Source: Actinomadura rubteroloni
GTDB taxonomy: Bacteria; Actinomycetota; Actinomycetes; Streptosporangiales; Streptosporangiaceae
Length of the DNA: 64,000 bases
Direction of reading: 5' to 3'
NCBI RefSeq assembly: GCF_002911665.1
Contig: NZ_MTBP01000001.1
Coordinates: forward strand, 1,612,001-1,676,000
Part shown: piece by piece, positions 44,904 to 53,944 of the stretch
Position numbering within the stretch: the stretch's first letter is position 1
How the letters are laid out: every line of letters starts with the position of its first letter
Notes under the pieces: model-generated
Told to the model about the DNA's origin: nothing
Database searches by the model: none
The model's input: only the letters and a program-made list of their open reading frames with translations
Made by a program: the position numbers and the translations under genes

Positions 44904-45809
44904 ATGCGCGCACAGTTCGTTCTCCAGGAGATCTGGATCGGTCTCCGCCGGAACCTCACGATGACCATCTCCCTCGTCATCACCGTCGCCATCGCAATGG
45001 CTCTGTTCGGCACCGGCCTGCTCATCCGCGGGCAGGTCAACGCGTCCAAGGACTACTGGTACGACAAGATCGAGGTCTCGGTCTTCCTGTGCGCGAAGAC
45101 CTCCTCCAACCCCGCCTGCGGGAAGAAGGACGCCACCCAGCAGCAGAAGGACGAGATCAAGACCGAGCTGACCAAGATGCCGCAGGTGTCGAAGGTCGAG
45201 TACGAGAACCGCGACCAGGCGTGGGCGCGGTTCAAGGACCGGTTCGCGTCCAACCCGGCGTTCGTGAACAGCACCCGCGCGGGCGACATCCCCGACTCCT
45301 ACCGGATCCGGCTGAAGAACCCGCAGGAGTACAAGGCCGTCGTCCAGGCCCTGCTCGGCAAGGGCGGCGTGGACCAGGTGATCAACGAGCAGGAGATCCT
45401 GAAGAAGTTCTTCAAGATCCTCAACGGGCTCCAGTGGGCCGCGCTGCTCATCGCGCTGTTCCAGGTCGTCGCGGCCGTCCTGCTCGTCGGCAACACCGTC
45501 CGGCTGTCGGCGTTCAACCGGCGCCGGGAGACGGGCATCATGCGGCTCGTCGGCGCGTCGAACACCTATATCCAGATGCCCTTCATCCTGGAGGGCGCCA
45601 TCGCGGGAGCGATCGGCGGCGTGTTCGCCGCGATCCTGCTGGTCTTCAGCAAGACGCTGCTGCTGGACCGGCTGGCCAAACAGATGTCGTTCACCGCCCA
45701 GCTCGACTGGATGCAGGTGATCATGGTGATCATCGTCTCCATCTGCTTCGGCGTCCTGCTGTGCGCGGTCGCGTCCTTCCTCACCCTGCGCCGCTACCTC
45801 CGCATCTAG
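44904..45809 (+). CDS. ftsX: Cell division protein FtsX
   Basis: 301 residues with the four-helix FtsX layout: first helix MTISLVITVAIAMALFGTGL, an extracellular domain with a Cys pair (FLCAKTSSNPACGKK), then three C-terminal helices (LLIALFQVVAAVLLVGNTVR; ILEGAIAGAIGGVFAAILLV; VIMVIIVSICFGVLLCAVAS). The motif NRRRETGIMRLVGAS is conserved. The extracellular domain normally contacts a hydrolase such as RipC in actinobacteria; the S41 protease gene is next instead. Confidence 0.97.
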   Translation: MRAQFVLQEIWIGLRRNLTMTISLVITVAIAMALFGTGLLIRGQVNASKDYWYDKIEVSVFLCAKTSSNPACGKKDATQQQKDEIKTELTKMPQVSKVEYENRDQAWARFKDRFASNPAFVNSTRAGDIPDSYRIRLKNPQEYKAVVQALLGKGGVDQVINEQEILKKFFKILNGLQWAALLIALFQVVAAVLLVGNTVRLSAFNRRRETGIMRLVGASNTYIQMPFILEGAIAGAIGGVFAAILLVFSKTLLLDRLAKQMSFTAQLDWMQVIMVIIVSICFGVLLCAVASFLTLRRYLRI

Positions 45810-45852
45810 CGGCGGAACGGCGGGCCCGTCCGGGCGAACTAGACTGACCGTC

Positions 45853-47019
45853 ATGTCGCGGTACCCCGGTCGTGCGCTGCGCGCCGGCGCCGTCGCGGCG
45901 GCCCTGGTGTGCGCCTACGGCGCCGGGCTCGCCACCGCCGGGGACGGCGACCGCGCGGCGGGCCAGGCGGCGTCGCGCTCCCCGCTGGACGAGGCCGCCG
46001 CGTCGATCGCCGAGCGCTCCGCCGACCGCGTCACCCGCGCCGAGCTGACCGACGCCGCCGTCGCCGCCATGCTCCGCACCCTGGACGACCGCTGGGCGCG
46101 GCACTACACCGCCCGCCAGTTCGACGACGTCACGGGCCGCCTGGACGGCCGGTACAGCGGCGTCGGCGTCTGGCTCGGCGCCGCCGGCGGCGCGCGGGTC
46201 CGGATCGCGAGCGTCCAGCCCGGCTCGGCCGCCGCCCGCGCCGGGGTCCGGGCGGGCGACGTCGTCGTCGCGGCCGGCGGCGCGCCCGCGGGGGACCTCG
46301 CCGCCGTCGCCGCCGCGCTGCGCGGAACACCCGGCGGAGCCGTGGCGTTGACCGTGGAGCGCGAAGGACGGCGGCTGGACTTCCGGCTCGTCCGGACGGC
46401 CCTGCGCGACGGCGACGTCACCGTGACCGACCTGCCGGACCACGTCCGGATGATCCGCGTCGGGGCGTTCACCCGGGGCGTGGGACGCGACGTCCGCGCC
46501 GCCGTCACCGGCGACCCGGCGGCCGTGCGCGGCGGGATCGTCCTGGACCTGCGCGGCGACCCCGGCGGGCTGCTCGCCGAGGCCGTCGCGACCGCGTCGG
46601 CGTTCCTGCCGGGCGGGCTCGTCGTCACCTTCGAGCAGCGCGACCGTCCGCCCCGGCCGCTCACGGTGACCGAACCCGGCGACGCGCGCACCCCGCTCGT
46701 GGTCCTGGTCGACTCCGGCACCGCGTCCGCCGCCGAGATCGTCGCCGGAGCCCTGCGCGACCGGGACCGCGCGGTGATCGTAGGATCGCGTACCTATGGA
46801 AAGGGGTCGGTCCAGGAGGCGTACCGCCTGTCGGACAGCTCGGCGATCGAGCTGACCGTCGGTCGCTACCGGACCCCGAGCGGCCGTAACCTCGACGGGA
46901 CGGGCATCGAACCCGACGTGACCGTCTCCGCCGACCGACCGCCGACCGAGGCCGAGCAGCGCGCCCGCACCGTGCTGCGCGGCCTGCTCGTCACGCTGCC
47001 GAAGAAGGACCGAGGCTGA
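45853..47019 (+). CDS. S41-family carboxy-terminal processing peptidase (CtpA type)
   Basis: 388 residues. N-terminal signal/anchor (LRAGAVAAALVCAYGAGLAT), PDZ domain (YSGVGVWLGAAGGARVRIAS; GVRAGDVVVAAGGAPAGDLA), and S41 protease domain with the catalytic Ser in VDSGTASAAEIVAGALRD and Lys in YGKGSVQEAYRL. GIVLDLRGDPGGLLAEAV is the conserved core. It degrades or trims extracytoplasmic proteins. A possible -10 (TAGACT, 45839-45844) lies just before the start, so it may have its own promoter within the ftsEX-smpB block. Confidence 0.93.
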   Translation: MSRYPGRALRAGAVAAALVCAYGAGLATAGDGDRAAGQAASRSPLDEAAASIAERSADRVTRAELTDAAVAAMLRTLDDRWARHYTARQFDDVTGRLDGRYSGVGVWLGAAGGARVRIASVQPGSAAARAGVRAGDVVVAAGGAPAGDLAAVAAALRGTPGGAVALTVEREGRRLDFRLVRTALRDGDVTVTDLPDHVRMIRVGAFTRGVGRDVRAAVTGDPAAVRGGIVLDLRGDPGGLLAEAVATASAFLPGGLVVTFEQRDRPPRPLTVTEPGDARTPLVVLVDSGTASAAEIVAGALRDRDRAVIVGSRTYGKGSVQEAYRLSDSSAIELTVGRYRTPSGRNLDGTGIEPDVTVSADRPPTEAEQRARTVLRGLLVTLPKKDRG

Positions 47020-47025
47020 ATTTCC

Positions 47026-47499
47026 GTGTCACGTGAGACAGGGCGCAAGCTCATCGCCCAGAACAAGCGTGCCCGCTTCGACTACCAGATCGACGAGACC
47101 TGGGAGGCGGGCCTGGTGCTCATGGGCACCGAGGTGAAGGCGCTGCGCGCGGGCCGCGCGACCCTCTCCGACGGGTACGCCCACGTCATGGACGGCGAGG
47201 TGTGGCTGGAGGCCGTCCACATCCCCGAGTACACGCAGGGGACCTGGACCAACCACGCGCCGCGCCGCCGCCGCAAGCTCCTGCTGCACCGCAAGGAGAT
47301 CCAGAAGATCATCGCCAAGTCGTCCGAGCCGGGCTGGACGCTGGTGCCGCTCGCCCTGTACTTCAAGGACGGCAAAGCCAAGGTCGAGATCGGCTTGGGC
47401 CGTGGTAAGAAGTCCTACGACAAACGCCAGGCGATCGCCAAGCGGGAGGCCGACCGCGAGATGGCCAAGGCTGCGGCGGCCCGGTTCAGGAGACGATGA
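47026..47499 (+). CDS. smpB: SsrA-binding protein SmpB
   Basis: 157 residues from GTG, six bases after the protease stop. Hallmarks: [40 protein letters not shown], and the C-terminal basic tail ([20 protein letters not shown]). SmpB binds tmRNA and enters the empty decoding centre during trans-translation. The ssrA gene lies 2.3 kb downstream, with the degenerate PBP-like lipoprotein between. Confidence 0.97.
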   Translation: MSRETGRKLIAQNKRARFDYQIDETWEAGLVLMGTEVKALRAGRATLSDGYAHVMDGEVWLEAVHIPEYTQGTWTNHAPRRRRKLLLHRKEIQKIIAKSSEPGWTLVPLALYFKDGKAKVEIGLGRGKKSYDKRQAIAKREADREMAKAAAARFRRR

Positions 47500-47503
47500 C
47501 AGG

Positions 47504-49477
47504 GTGTCGGGGAACAGGCGAGCACGGCTGCGCCGGCTGACCGCGGGCGCCGTCGGGGGCGCCCTGCTCATGGGCGGGCTGTCGGCGTGCACCGACCCGT
47601 CGGCGATGCCGACCGTCCGCGACTTCCTCATCGCCTGGCAGGTCGGCAACTACGAGGCCGCGGCCGGGCTGACCACCGGAGCGCCCCGGACGGCGGTCGC
47701 GGCGGCGCTGTCGCAGGTCCGCACCCAGCTCGACGCGGCGTCGCTGCGGCTGGCGATCGGAGCACGCGCCCGCGACGGGCAGGTCCAGGGCGTCTCGGTC
47801 GACAAGCTGCCCGACCATCGCGCCCTCGCGCGGTTCTCGATCTCGATCGACCTCGGCGAGAGCGGCGACCCGTGGACGTACACGAGCGCGATGGACCTGC
47901 GGCAGGTCGACGGGAACTGGCGCGTCGTGTGGCAGCCGTCGATCATCAATCCCAAGCTGAGGCCCGGGCAGCGGCTCGCGGTGATCAGCGAGACGGCCGA
48001 GCGCGCGTCGATCCTGGACTCGTCCGGGCGGTCGCTCCAGAAGAACGTCACCGCCGACATCTTCGGCGTCTACCCCGGCCGGCTCGCCGACCCCAAGCGG
48101 ACCATCGACCAGCTCGCCGAGGCCACCCGCAAGAACGGCGGCATCACGCTGGACGTGGACCGGCTCCTCGGCCGCGTCCAGTCCGCGCCGCCCAACACGT
48201 TCATGCCGCTGCTGACGCTCGTCCGGCCCGCCGACAACGCCCTGATCCTGCGGCTCGCGCGGGTCGCGGGGCTCGAACGGCACACCGGGTCCGAGCCGAT
48301 CGGGGCCGTGTTCGCGCCCGAGGTCGTGGGCGGGCTCGGGCCGGCGACGTCCGAGACGCTCCAGCAGGTCGGCGCGCCCTACCAGCCCGGCGACACGATC
48401 GGGACGAGCGGGCTCCAGCTCGTCCTGCAGCGGCGCCTGGCGGGGATCCCGACCGTCCGGGTGGTCGCGCAGGACCCGTCCGGGGCCAACACCCAGACGC
48501 TGGCGTCCTGGCCTAAGCCGGACCTCCCGGCCAACCACCCGCAGAGCGTCCAGACCACCCTGAACCGGAGCCTGCAGCCGCGCGCCGACAACGCCCTGTC
48601 GGACGTCGGCGCGCCCGCCTCGCTGATCGCGCTGCGCCCGAGCACCGGCGAGATCCTGGCCGTCGCGAACCGGGGCACCGGCGGGCGCAACCTCGCGATG
48701 GAGGGCAGCTACCCGCCCGGCCTCACGTTCGGGATCGTCTCGGCGGACGCGCTGCTGCACTCCGGGCTGACGCGCGACACCAAGACCGACTGTCCCGCGT
48801 CCGTGAGCGTCGGGAACCGGACGTTCACCAACCGGGCGCACGGCCAGCAGTCCTTCGCGCGCAACTTCGCCAGCGGCTGCGCCACCACCCTCGCCCAGCT
48901 CTCCACGCGGACGGCCCCGAACGCGTTGCAGCAGGCCGTGGAGCGCTACGGCTTCGGCAAGGACTGGGGGCTGAGCGTCCCGGCCTTCACCGGGAGCGTT
49001 CCCGCCGCCGCCGACGCCGGCGAACGGGCCGCCGAGATGGTCGGCGAGGGCCGGGTGCGGATGAGCCCGCTCGCGATGGCCGTCGCGGCGAGCGCCGCGC
49101 AGAGCGCCACCTGGCGGCCCCCGTTCCTGCTCACCGACCCGCGCACCGCCGACGGCCCGCAGGCCCGCCCGCTGGACGTCGCGCCGACGTCGGACCTGCA
49201 GAACCTGCTGCGGCGCGCGGTCGCGTCCGGGACGGCCCGGGCCGCGAACGTCCACTCCGGCGGGAACGTGTCCGGGGTCGTCGCGGTCGTGAAGTACCAG
49301 GAGAACGGGCAGGAGAAGACGGTGTCGTGGTTCGTCGGGTCCCGTCCCGACTTGGCGTTCGCCGTCGCGGTCGAGGGACGGGCGTCCCCGGCCAAGATCG
49401 CGGCCCGGTTCCTGACCGGGACGCGGGTGACGCCGTCGCCGACGCTGTCCAACCCGGTTTCGAGCACCCCCCGGTAG
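47504..49477 (+). CDS. PBP2-like lipoprotein that has lost all transpeptidase motifs
   Basis: About 657 residues from GTG at 47504 (AGGAGA upstream). Lipoprotein signal ALLMGGLSAC with Cys29. Residues ~35-150 resemble the NTF2-like N-terminal domain of MecA-type PBPs, followed by a dimerisation region and a transpeptidase fold (LIALRPSTGEILAVANRGTG; RVRMSPLAMAVAASAAQSA). But the catalytic elements are missing: SxxK is LTFG (YPPGLTFGIV, residues 407-410), SxN is GCA (458-460), and the KTG position reads HSGGN near residue 585. The frame is long and intact, so it is a pseudoenzyme rather than a pseudogene; a structural or beta-lactam-sensing role is conceivable. It is sandwiched between smpB and ssrA. 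Confidence 0.85.
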   Translation: MSGNRRARLRRLTAGAVGGALLMGGLSACTDPSAMPTVRDFLIAWQVGNYEAAAGLTTGAPRTAVAAALSQVRTQLDAASLRLAIGARARDGQVQGVSVDKLPDHRALARFSISIDLGESGDPWTYTSAMDLRQVDGNWRVVWQPSIINPKLRPGQRLAVISETAERASILDSSGRSLQKNVTADIFGVYPGRLADPKRTIDQLAEATRKNGGITLDVDRLLGRVQSAPPNTFMPLLTLVRPADNALILRLARVAGLERHTGSEPIGAVFAPEVVGGLGPATSETLQQVGAPYQPGDTIGTSGLQLVLQRRLAGIPTVRVVAQDPSGANTQTLASWPKPDLPANHPQSVQTTLNRSLQPRADNALSDVGAPASLIALRPSTGEILAVANRGTGGRNLAMEGSYPPGLTFGIVSADALLHSGLTRDTKTDCPASVSVGNRTFTNRAHGQQSFARNFASGCATTLAQLSTRTAPNALQQAVERYGFGKDWGLSVPAFTGSVPAAADAGERAAEMVGEGRVRMSPLAMAVAASAAQSATWRPPFLLTDPRTADGPQARPLDVAPTSDLQNLLRRAVASGTARAANVHSGGNVSGVVAVVKYQENGQEKTVSWFVGSRPDLAFAVAVEGRASPAKIAARFLTGTRVTPSPTLSNPVSSTPR

Positions 49478-49563
49478 CGCTCTCCCGGTCCCGTTCGCCA
49501 GATCTTGGTGATCTCTTTACGGCCCGGTCGGCAACCCGCACCCGGTCTCCCTGCGTCTTCCCA

Positions 49564-49642
49564 GGTGGCCGGTGCAGCCGCTCGGGGGTTGCGGCGCCGG
49601 CCACCGCTCGGGAGTCCAGAGCCTCGTCTCGGGGGAGGCTCT
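49564..49642 (+). terminator. Two consecutive stem-loops after the PBP-like gene
   Basis: GGTGGCCGG (49564-49572) pairs with CCGGCCACC (49597-49605), and AGAGCCTC (49618-49625) pairs with GAGGCTCT (49635-49642). Both lie between the PBP-like stop and the ssrA promoter and probably end upstream transcription. Confidence 0.6.
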
Positions 49643-49721
49643 GCCGTCCCGGACCGGCCCGACCCTGCCGGTCGTCCCCGGCGGGCGCGCTCCACCGCGC
49701 CCGCCGGGGCGCGGAATAGCG

Positions 49722-49749
49722 TTGGCGTGCGCGGCGTTCTCCCTATATC
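49722..49749 (+). promoter_or_regulatory. Likely ssrA promoter
   Basis: TTGGCG (49722-49727) and TATATC (49744-49749) are separated by 16 bp, a fair vegetative-type match. The expected start near 49756 would give a short 5' extension that is trimmed to the mature tmRNA end at 49800. Confidence 0.5.
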
Positions 49750-49799
49750 GTCAAGGAAGCGGGCCCGGGAGACCGGACTCGTGGTTGACAACTCAACAT

Positions 49800-50168
49800 G
49801 GGGGTGACCGGCTTCGACTTCGGTAGGTCGAGCCAGGGGAAGCGGGTCGAGGGTTGCCGTCGTGACCTCGTAAATCCTGTGACGGCAAACGAATAACTGC
49901 CAACAAGAAGCAGTCCGAGTTCGCCCTCGCCGCCTGAGCGAGGAGTGACTCTGTCAGCCCGGGAGCGTCTCCGTCCCGGGGTCTGGCATCGTAAGGAGAC
50001 TCCACCTGCACACCCGGTCGCGGGGCATGTAGGGAAACCAAACAGCGACTGAGCCCGTCGGCGACACGCCTGCGTGAGCGCCGGGGCTGAGAAAGCGTTA
50101 AGCAGGCTGCACCCGGAGAAGCCCTGACTCATCACCGAAGGACGCGGGTTCGATTCCCGCCACCTCCA
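49800..50168 (+). ncRNA. ssrA: tmRNA
   Basis: The 5' end GGGGGTGACCGGCTTCGACT is the conserved tmRNA start, and GGGGGTG pairs with CACCTCC at 50161-50167 to form the acceptor stem. The T-arm GGGTTCGATTCCC lies just before it. The tag frame (49899-49937), preceded by the usual TAACTGCCAACAAG context, encodes ANKKQSEFALAA followed by TGA; LAA is the protease-recognition end. The bases after the discriminator A are CTA, so CCA is added after transcription. About 369 nt, normal for actinobacteria. It works with SmpB to rescue stalled ribosomes. Confidence 0.97.
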
Positions 50169-50174
50169 CTACCT

Positions 50175-50211
50175 GAGAAGCCGCTGACCACAGTGTGGTC
50201 AGCGGCTTCTC
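50175..50211 (+). terminator. Strong ssrA terminator
   Basis: A perfect 17-bp stem, GAGAAGCCGCTGACCAC (50175-50191) against GTGGTCAGCGGCTTCTC (50195-50211), with a three-base loop, starts six bases after the mature tmRNA end. Confidence 0.9.
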
Positions 50212-50279
50212 GCATGCGGTCCGACTCCGGCATTCTCAGCCGTCGGCGATTGTGCTCGAAACGCGGGGCGTTCGGTCCG

Positions 50280-50699
50280 TCAGCGTTCGCAGACGACTCC
50301 GTCGTGGTCTCGGTCGGTGTACCAGTCGTACTCGGGATCGACGCCCTCCCGGTACGGGCCGTACCCGGCGTCGTTCGCCTCGCCGCAGGTGCCGAAATGC
50401 GGATCCGTCCGCGGCTGCGGCGCGGCGACGGGCGGTGCCGCACGCTGCTTGGGCTTGACGGTCCTGGTCACTCGGACCGTCACGGTCGGGCCGACCCGCA
50501 CTTTCGCCTTCGCCGTCTTGGTCACCGTCTCGCGGACCGTCACCGTGGGGGACGGGTTGCCCGCCGCGCTGATCCCGACCCCCGCGCCGCATCCGAACAG
50601 CAGTCCCAGCAACCCGATCCCTGCGCCCACAATGGCGGCGATCCGTATCGGCACGGCTTGGGCGGGCGGACGTCCCGGCGGGGGTGGCGGCTGGTACAC
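50280..50699 (-). CDS. Membrane-anchored Excalibur-domain protein
   Basis: About 139 residues from GTG at 50699, chosen because AGGAGA precedes it; a longer reading from ATG 50789 adds 30 residues without features. Pro-rich N-terminus (QPPPPPGRPP), one transmembrane helix (IAAIVGAGIGLLGLLFGCGA), a Thr/Val-rich linker, and a C-terminal Excalibur motif: DPHFGTCGEANDAG, then DRDHDGVVCE, where DxDxDGxxCE is the calcium-binding signature. Probably an extracytoplasmic calcium-binding protein of unknown role. Confidence 0.82.
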   Translation of the reverse strand: MYQPPPPPGRPPAQAVPIRIAAIVGAGIGLLGLLFGCGAGVGISAAGNPSPTVTVRETVTKTAKAKVRVGPTVTVRVTRTVKPKQRAAPPVAAPQPRTDPHFGTCGEANDAGYGPYREGVDPEYDWYTDRDHDGVVCER

Positions 50700-50876
50700 G
50701 GGTGTGTCTCCTGGAGTCGGCGAACGGCAGGGGGCCAATGTGGGACGCCTGACTCGTGAGACCGGTTGGCCACCCGCCGTGGCCGTCATAGGGCGAATCC
50801 GTCCTTGTGCAGGAGCGCGCCGGGTGCCGGCTTCACAAGGATCGTTAGGACGTTCCCGCGGGGAGCGGGACGGTCG

Positions 50877-52172
50877 TCAGCGGAGGTAGACGGGGACCGA
50901 GTCGACTCCGTAGACGATCGACAGTTTCCGGTAGCTGAGTTCCCGCTCCGGCACGGCCAGGTGCAGGTCGGGGTAGCGGCGGACCAGGGCGGAGAATGCC
51001 GCGCGCAGTTCCATTTTCGCCAGTTCCGCGCCGATGCACCGGTGCATTCCCCAGCCGAACGCCAGGTGGGAGGACGTCTCGCGGGACGGGTCGAAAGTGT
51101 TCATGTCCGCGTGCGGGCAGCCGGAGATCTTGGGGTCGCGGTTGGCGCCGGACAGGGAGACCAGCACGACGTCGCCGCGGGCGATCCTGGTGCCGGCGAT
51201 CTCGATGTCCTCGCGGGCGAAGCGCGGGAAGGCGAGCTGGACGACGCTGAGGTGGCGCAGCATCTCCTCCACGAACGGCCCGATCGCGGACTCGTCATCC
51301 CGGATCCGGGCGAACTGGTCGCGGTCGCGCAGCAGCATGATCGAGCCGAGCGCGAGCATGCTCGCCGTGGTCTCCAGGCCGCCGGTGAGGACGCCGTCGC
51401 AGAGCCCGGCCAGTTCGACGTCGTCGATCGCGTCGCCGTGCTGGCGGATGAGGCCGCCGATCAGGCCGTCGCCCGGGTCGTCGCGCTGCTTGCGGACGAT
51501 GTCCATGAGGAACGCCATCGACTCCGAGATCGCGGCGGTCGACGCGTACGCCCCGGCGAACAGGTCGAACCGGGCGCTGGCGAGCCGCTGGAAGTCGGCG
51601 CGGTCGCCTTCGCGGACGCCGAGCAGCTCGCAGATCATCAGCATCGGGATGGGCAGCGCGAAGTGCTCCATGAGGTCGACCGGGCGGCCGTCGACGGCGG
51701 CGTCGGCCATCTCGTCCAGTTGCTGGTCGACGATCGCCGCGATGCGGGGGTTCAGGCGGCTCAGCCGGCGCATGGTGAACTCGGGCGTCAGCATCTTGCG
51801 CCGCTGCGTGTGGACGGGCGGGTCGGAGAAGCCGAGGCCGCCGGGCGTCCAGCCCTCGGGGATGTCGAGCCGGCCGGCGAGGTTGGAGATCTCGTTGCTG
51901 AACGCGGTCGGCGCGGCGAGGACGCTCTTGGCCTCCTCGTACCCCGTCACGAGCCACACGTCGAAGCTCACCGGCAGCGGAACCTTGCTGATGGGTGAGG
52001 TTTGACGCAGCCGGTCCAGTTCGGGGACGGGATCCACGCCGTGTCGGCGCAGCGGGGTCAGCGTCGAGTCGGGGAGGAAGCGGATCGTCGCCAGGTCGAA
52101 GCCCTTCCTCCGCACCCTGGCCACGTACCGCCGCGCCACCCACGAACCGACCCGATTCCGCACATTCGCCAT
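50877..52172 (-). CDS. Cytochrome P450 (bacterial CYP1xx type)
   Basis: 431 residues. The I-helix reads GVLTGGLETTASMLALGS, where Glu-Thr replaces the common Asp/Glu-Thr pair; K-helix ExxR is EEMLRHLS; and the heme loop is FGWGMHRCIGAELAKMELRA, with the thiolate Cys near residue 379. It is a soluble class I-type enzyme needing ferredoxin and reductase, neither of which is adjacent. Substrate unknown. It is followed downstream only by intergenic sequence and the Excalibur gene. The 269-bp gap upstream (52173-52441) holds its promoter and nothing else I can support. Confidence 0.93.
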   Translation of the reverse strand: MANVRNRVGSWVARRYVARVRRKGFDLATIRFLPDSTLTPLRRHGVDPVPELDRLRQTSPISKVPLPVSFDVWLVTGYEEAKSVLAAPTAFSNEISNLAGRLDIPEGWTPGGLGFSDPPVHTQRRKMLTPEFTMRRLSRLNPRIAAIVDQQLDEMADAAVDGRPVDLMEHFALPIPMLMICELLGVREGDRADFQRLASARFDLFAGAYASTAAISESMAFLMDIVRKQRDDPGDGLIGGLIRQHGDAIDDVELAGLCDGVLTGGLETTASMLALGSIMLLRDRDQFARIRDDESAIGPFVEEMLRHLSVVQLAFPRFAREDIEIAGTRIARGDVVLVSLSGANRDPKISGCPHADMNTFDPSRETSSHLAFGWGMHRCIGAELAKMELRAAFSALVRRYPDLHLAVPERELSYRKLSIVYGVDSVPVYLR

Positions 52173-52441
52173 GATCGAAGGCTACTGATTCAGTACAGAT
52201 CACCGCAGCCGGAATGTGTGACCATTCACACATTCCATCGCTCGGAGCGTGCGGTGCACGGCGATGACCATGCCGATGCACCCTGAGTTTACGCAGGTCA
52301 GGCGGCTCGCCGTGGCGACTTCGGCGAACCGGCCGCGCCCGGCGCGGACGAGACGGGACGGCGAGATCCGTTTAAAGTTCTTCGCCCCGGTTTCTGGCTT
52401 TCGGGGGGCTGCCCGGATGGTGCGCGCGGGTCCGTCCGTGC

Positions 52442-52831
52442 TCAGGACTCCTCGGCCGGCAGCCGGATGTCCTGATGGCCATGATCACCGACGTAGACGA
52501 CCCGGGCGCCGGACACGTCCACCTTGTACTTGACGCCCGGCGCCGCGTCCTCGCCGACGAGGGCCAGCAGGTGCCGGGCGGCGTCCAGGACGGCCGGATC
52601 GGTGTCCGCGCCGCTCTCCAGGAGGACCTTGGTGAGCGGCACCGCCCAGGTGCCGGGGTCGGACTCGTGTTCGGAGAGCACGATCTCGCCCGTCTTCGCG
52701 CCGGACAACCGGACGCCGACCAGGTCTTTCAGCTTGGCGTAGGAGTCGGTGACCGCGCTCGCGGCGGTGTCCTTGAGCCCGGCGGTCGCGCCGGCCGTCA
52801 GCGCGGCGACGATGATGGTCACGGGGTCCAT
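52442..52831 (-). CDS. Small adaptor-like protein with C-terminal amyloid-type (RHIM-like) motif
   Basis: 129 residues. The N-terminal hydrophobic/helical part (DPVTIIVAALTAGATAGLKD, then TAASAVTDSYAKLKDLV) resembles the start of small Streptomyces proteins known to me as associated with conflict or NLR-like systems. The middle (PLTKVLLESGADTDPAVLDA) is a compact helical segment. The C-terminus (residues 107-124) reads SGARVVYVGDHGHQDIRL, close in pattern to bacterial amyloid-signalling motifs of the V-x-V-G-D-x-N-x-Q type. The same 18-residue pattern recurs in the cytosolic N-terminus of the membrane protein two genes upstream. It is the last gene of a three-gene operon, 12 bases after the second vWA gene. 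Confidence 0.7.
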   Translation of the reverse strand: MDPVTIIVAALTAGATAGLKDTAASAVTDSYAKLKDLVGVRLSGAKTGEIVLSEHESDPGTWAVPLTKVLLESGADTDPAVLDAARHLLALVGEDAAPGVKYKVDVSGARVVYVGDHGHQDIRLPAEES

Positions 52832-52843
52832 GTGGTCTCCGTT

Positions 52844-53944
52844 TCAGGAATGGAAGATCTGGTCGAGGCGGGTGACCTGCCCGCCGGACATCGTGATCGC
52901 GTATCCCGTCGACTGGGCGATGCGGTCCCGGCCGCCGGCGTAAAGGCTCTCCAGCCTCGTCAATGGGACTCGTACCGGCGTCCGGACGTTCCCGGGGACG
53001 ATGACGTTTCCGACGAGCTGGTTGAGCATGATGACGGCGCCGGGCGCGACATGGAGCTGGACCGTCTTCATGTCCTTGTTGCGTCGGTACGCGTCGGCGC
53101 TGTCCCAGGAGGTGCCGTCCTCGCGCGCCGCCTGTTGCGCCGCCGGACCGGTGAATTGCTCGAACGGGTCGACGGTGATGACGCCCGACGTCGCGTCGAT
53201 GCGGCGGATATAGCCGGTGTGCCGCCCGTCGGGGAGCGGCGCCGTCGCCGGGACCGAGACAGGCGCCGCGTCCGGCGACTCCGGCACGGTGAACTTCTTC
53301 AGCGTGGCCACGAGATCCGTTCGCGTCGTGGCGAAATGGGGGCGCGGCGCGCCACTGGCCGCCGCCGTCCGGGTCATCTGCTCCTGCTCCCCGGCGGGCA
53401 CCTGGTAGCCGACGAAGCGGAAATCGAGATCGACGCCGGACTTCGCGGCCTTCGCCCGGATCCTTTTCTGGACGGCGGCCTGGTCGGACGTGCACGCGTC
53501 GGTGCCGTGCGACGTCACCACGACGATCCGGTTGAGCCGGTGCCCGCGGAACGGATAACGGCCGGAGAAGTCGCCGATCGCGGCGAGGATTCCGCTCTCC
53601 AGCGTGCTGCGGCCGGACGCGGTGAGCGCGTGCGCCGCCCGGCCGACCTTTTGCCCGTTCCCGCGCCCGGATCCGACGAGCCGAGCCGTGTTGTGCCGGT
53701 TGCCGCACGTCCCGCCGAAACGGCGGAGGGAGAGCGCGTCGTCGTCAGCGGCGTTCTGCGCTGCGGAGCCGACGGCGTCGGCGATCGGGCCGAAAGCGCC
53801 GCCCGGCGGCGGCGCGGAGGTGTCCACGAGAAAGGCGGTCCGGTAATCGGGGACGGAACGCAGCACGAGGAACACCGCGACGCCGACGACGAGCGCGACC
53901 ACCACGGCGACCGCCGCCGCGACGCGCCACCGTCTCGCCGTCAC
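52844..53944 (-). CDS. Membrane-anchored vWA-like protein (second of pair)
   Basis: 366 residues. Short basic N-terminus (TARRWR), one transmembrane helix (VAAAVAVVVALVVGVAVFLV), then an extracytoplasmic vWA-type domain: AFLVDTSAPPPGG (metal-site motif reduced to DTSxP), DDDALSLRRFGGTCGN, LNRIVVVTSHGTDACTSDQA, LDFRFVGYQVP. It is clearly paralogous to the upstream gene product. The C-terminal ~120 residues (GYIRRIDATSGVITVDPFEQ, then EDGTSWDSADAYRRNKDMKT) form a separate beta-rich domain also seen in small secreted actinobacterial proteins. It overlaps the upstream gene by four bases, so production is coupled. Confidence 0.75.
   Translation of the reverse strand: MTARRWRVAAAVAVVVALVVGVAVFLVLRSVPDYRTAFLVDTSAPPPGGAFGPIADAVGSAAQNAADDDALSLRRFGGTCGNRHNTARLVGSGRGNGQKVGRAAHALTASGRSTLESGILAAIGDFSGRYPFRGHRLNRIVVVTSHGTDACTSDQAAVQKRIRAKAAKSGVDLDFRFVGYQVPAGEQEQMTRTAAASGAPRPHFATTRTDLVATLKKFTVPESPDAAPVSVPATAPLPDGRHTGYIRRIDATSGVITVDPFEQFTGPAAQQAAREDGTSWDSADAYRRNKDMKTVQLHVAPGAVIMLNQLVGNVIVPGNVRTPVRVPLTRLESLYAGGRDRIAQSTGYAITMSGGQVTRLDQIFHS

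Noticed and set aside
47504..49477. Pseudogene call for the PBP-like gene
   Set aside because: There is no frameshift or stop; only catalytic residues are missing, so a conserved pseudoenzyme is the better reading.
50130..50168. Separate tRNA-like gene (TTCGATTCCC arm)
   Set aside because: It is the 3' acceptor and T-arm part of the tmRNA; no anticodon arm is present.
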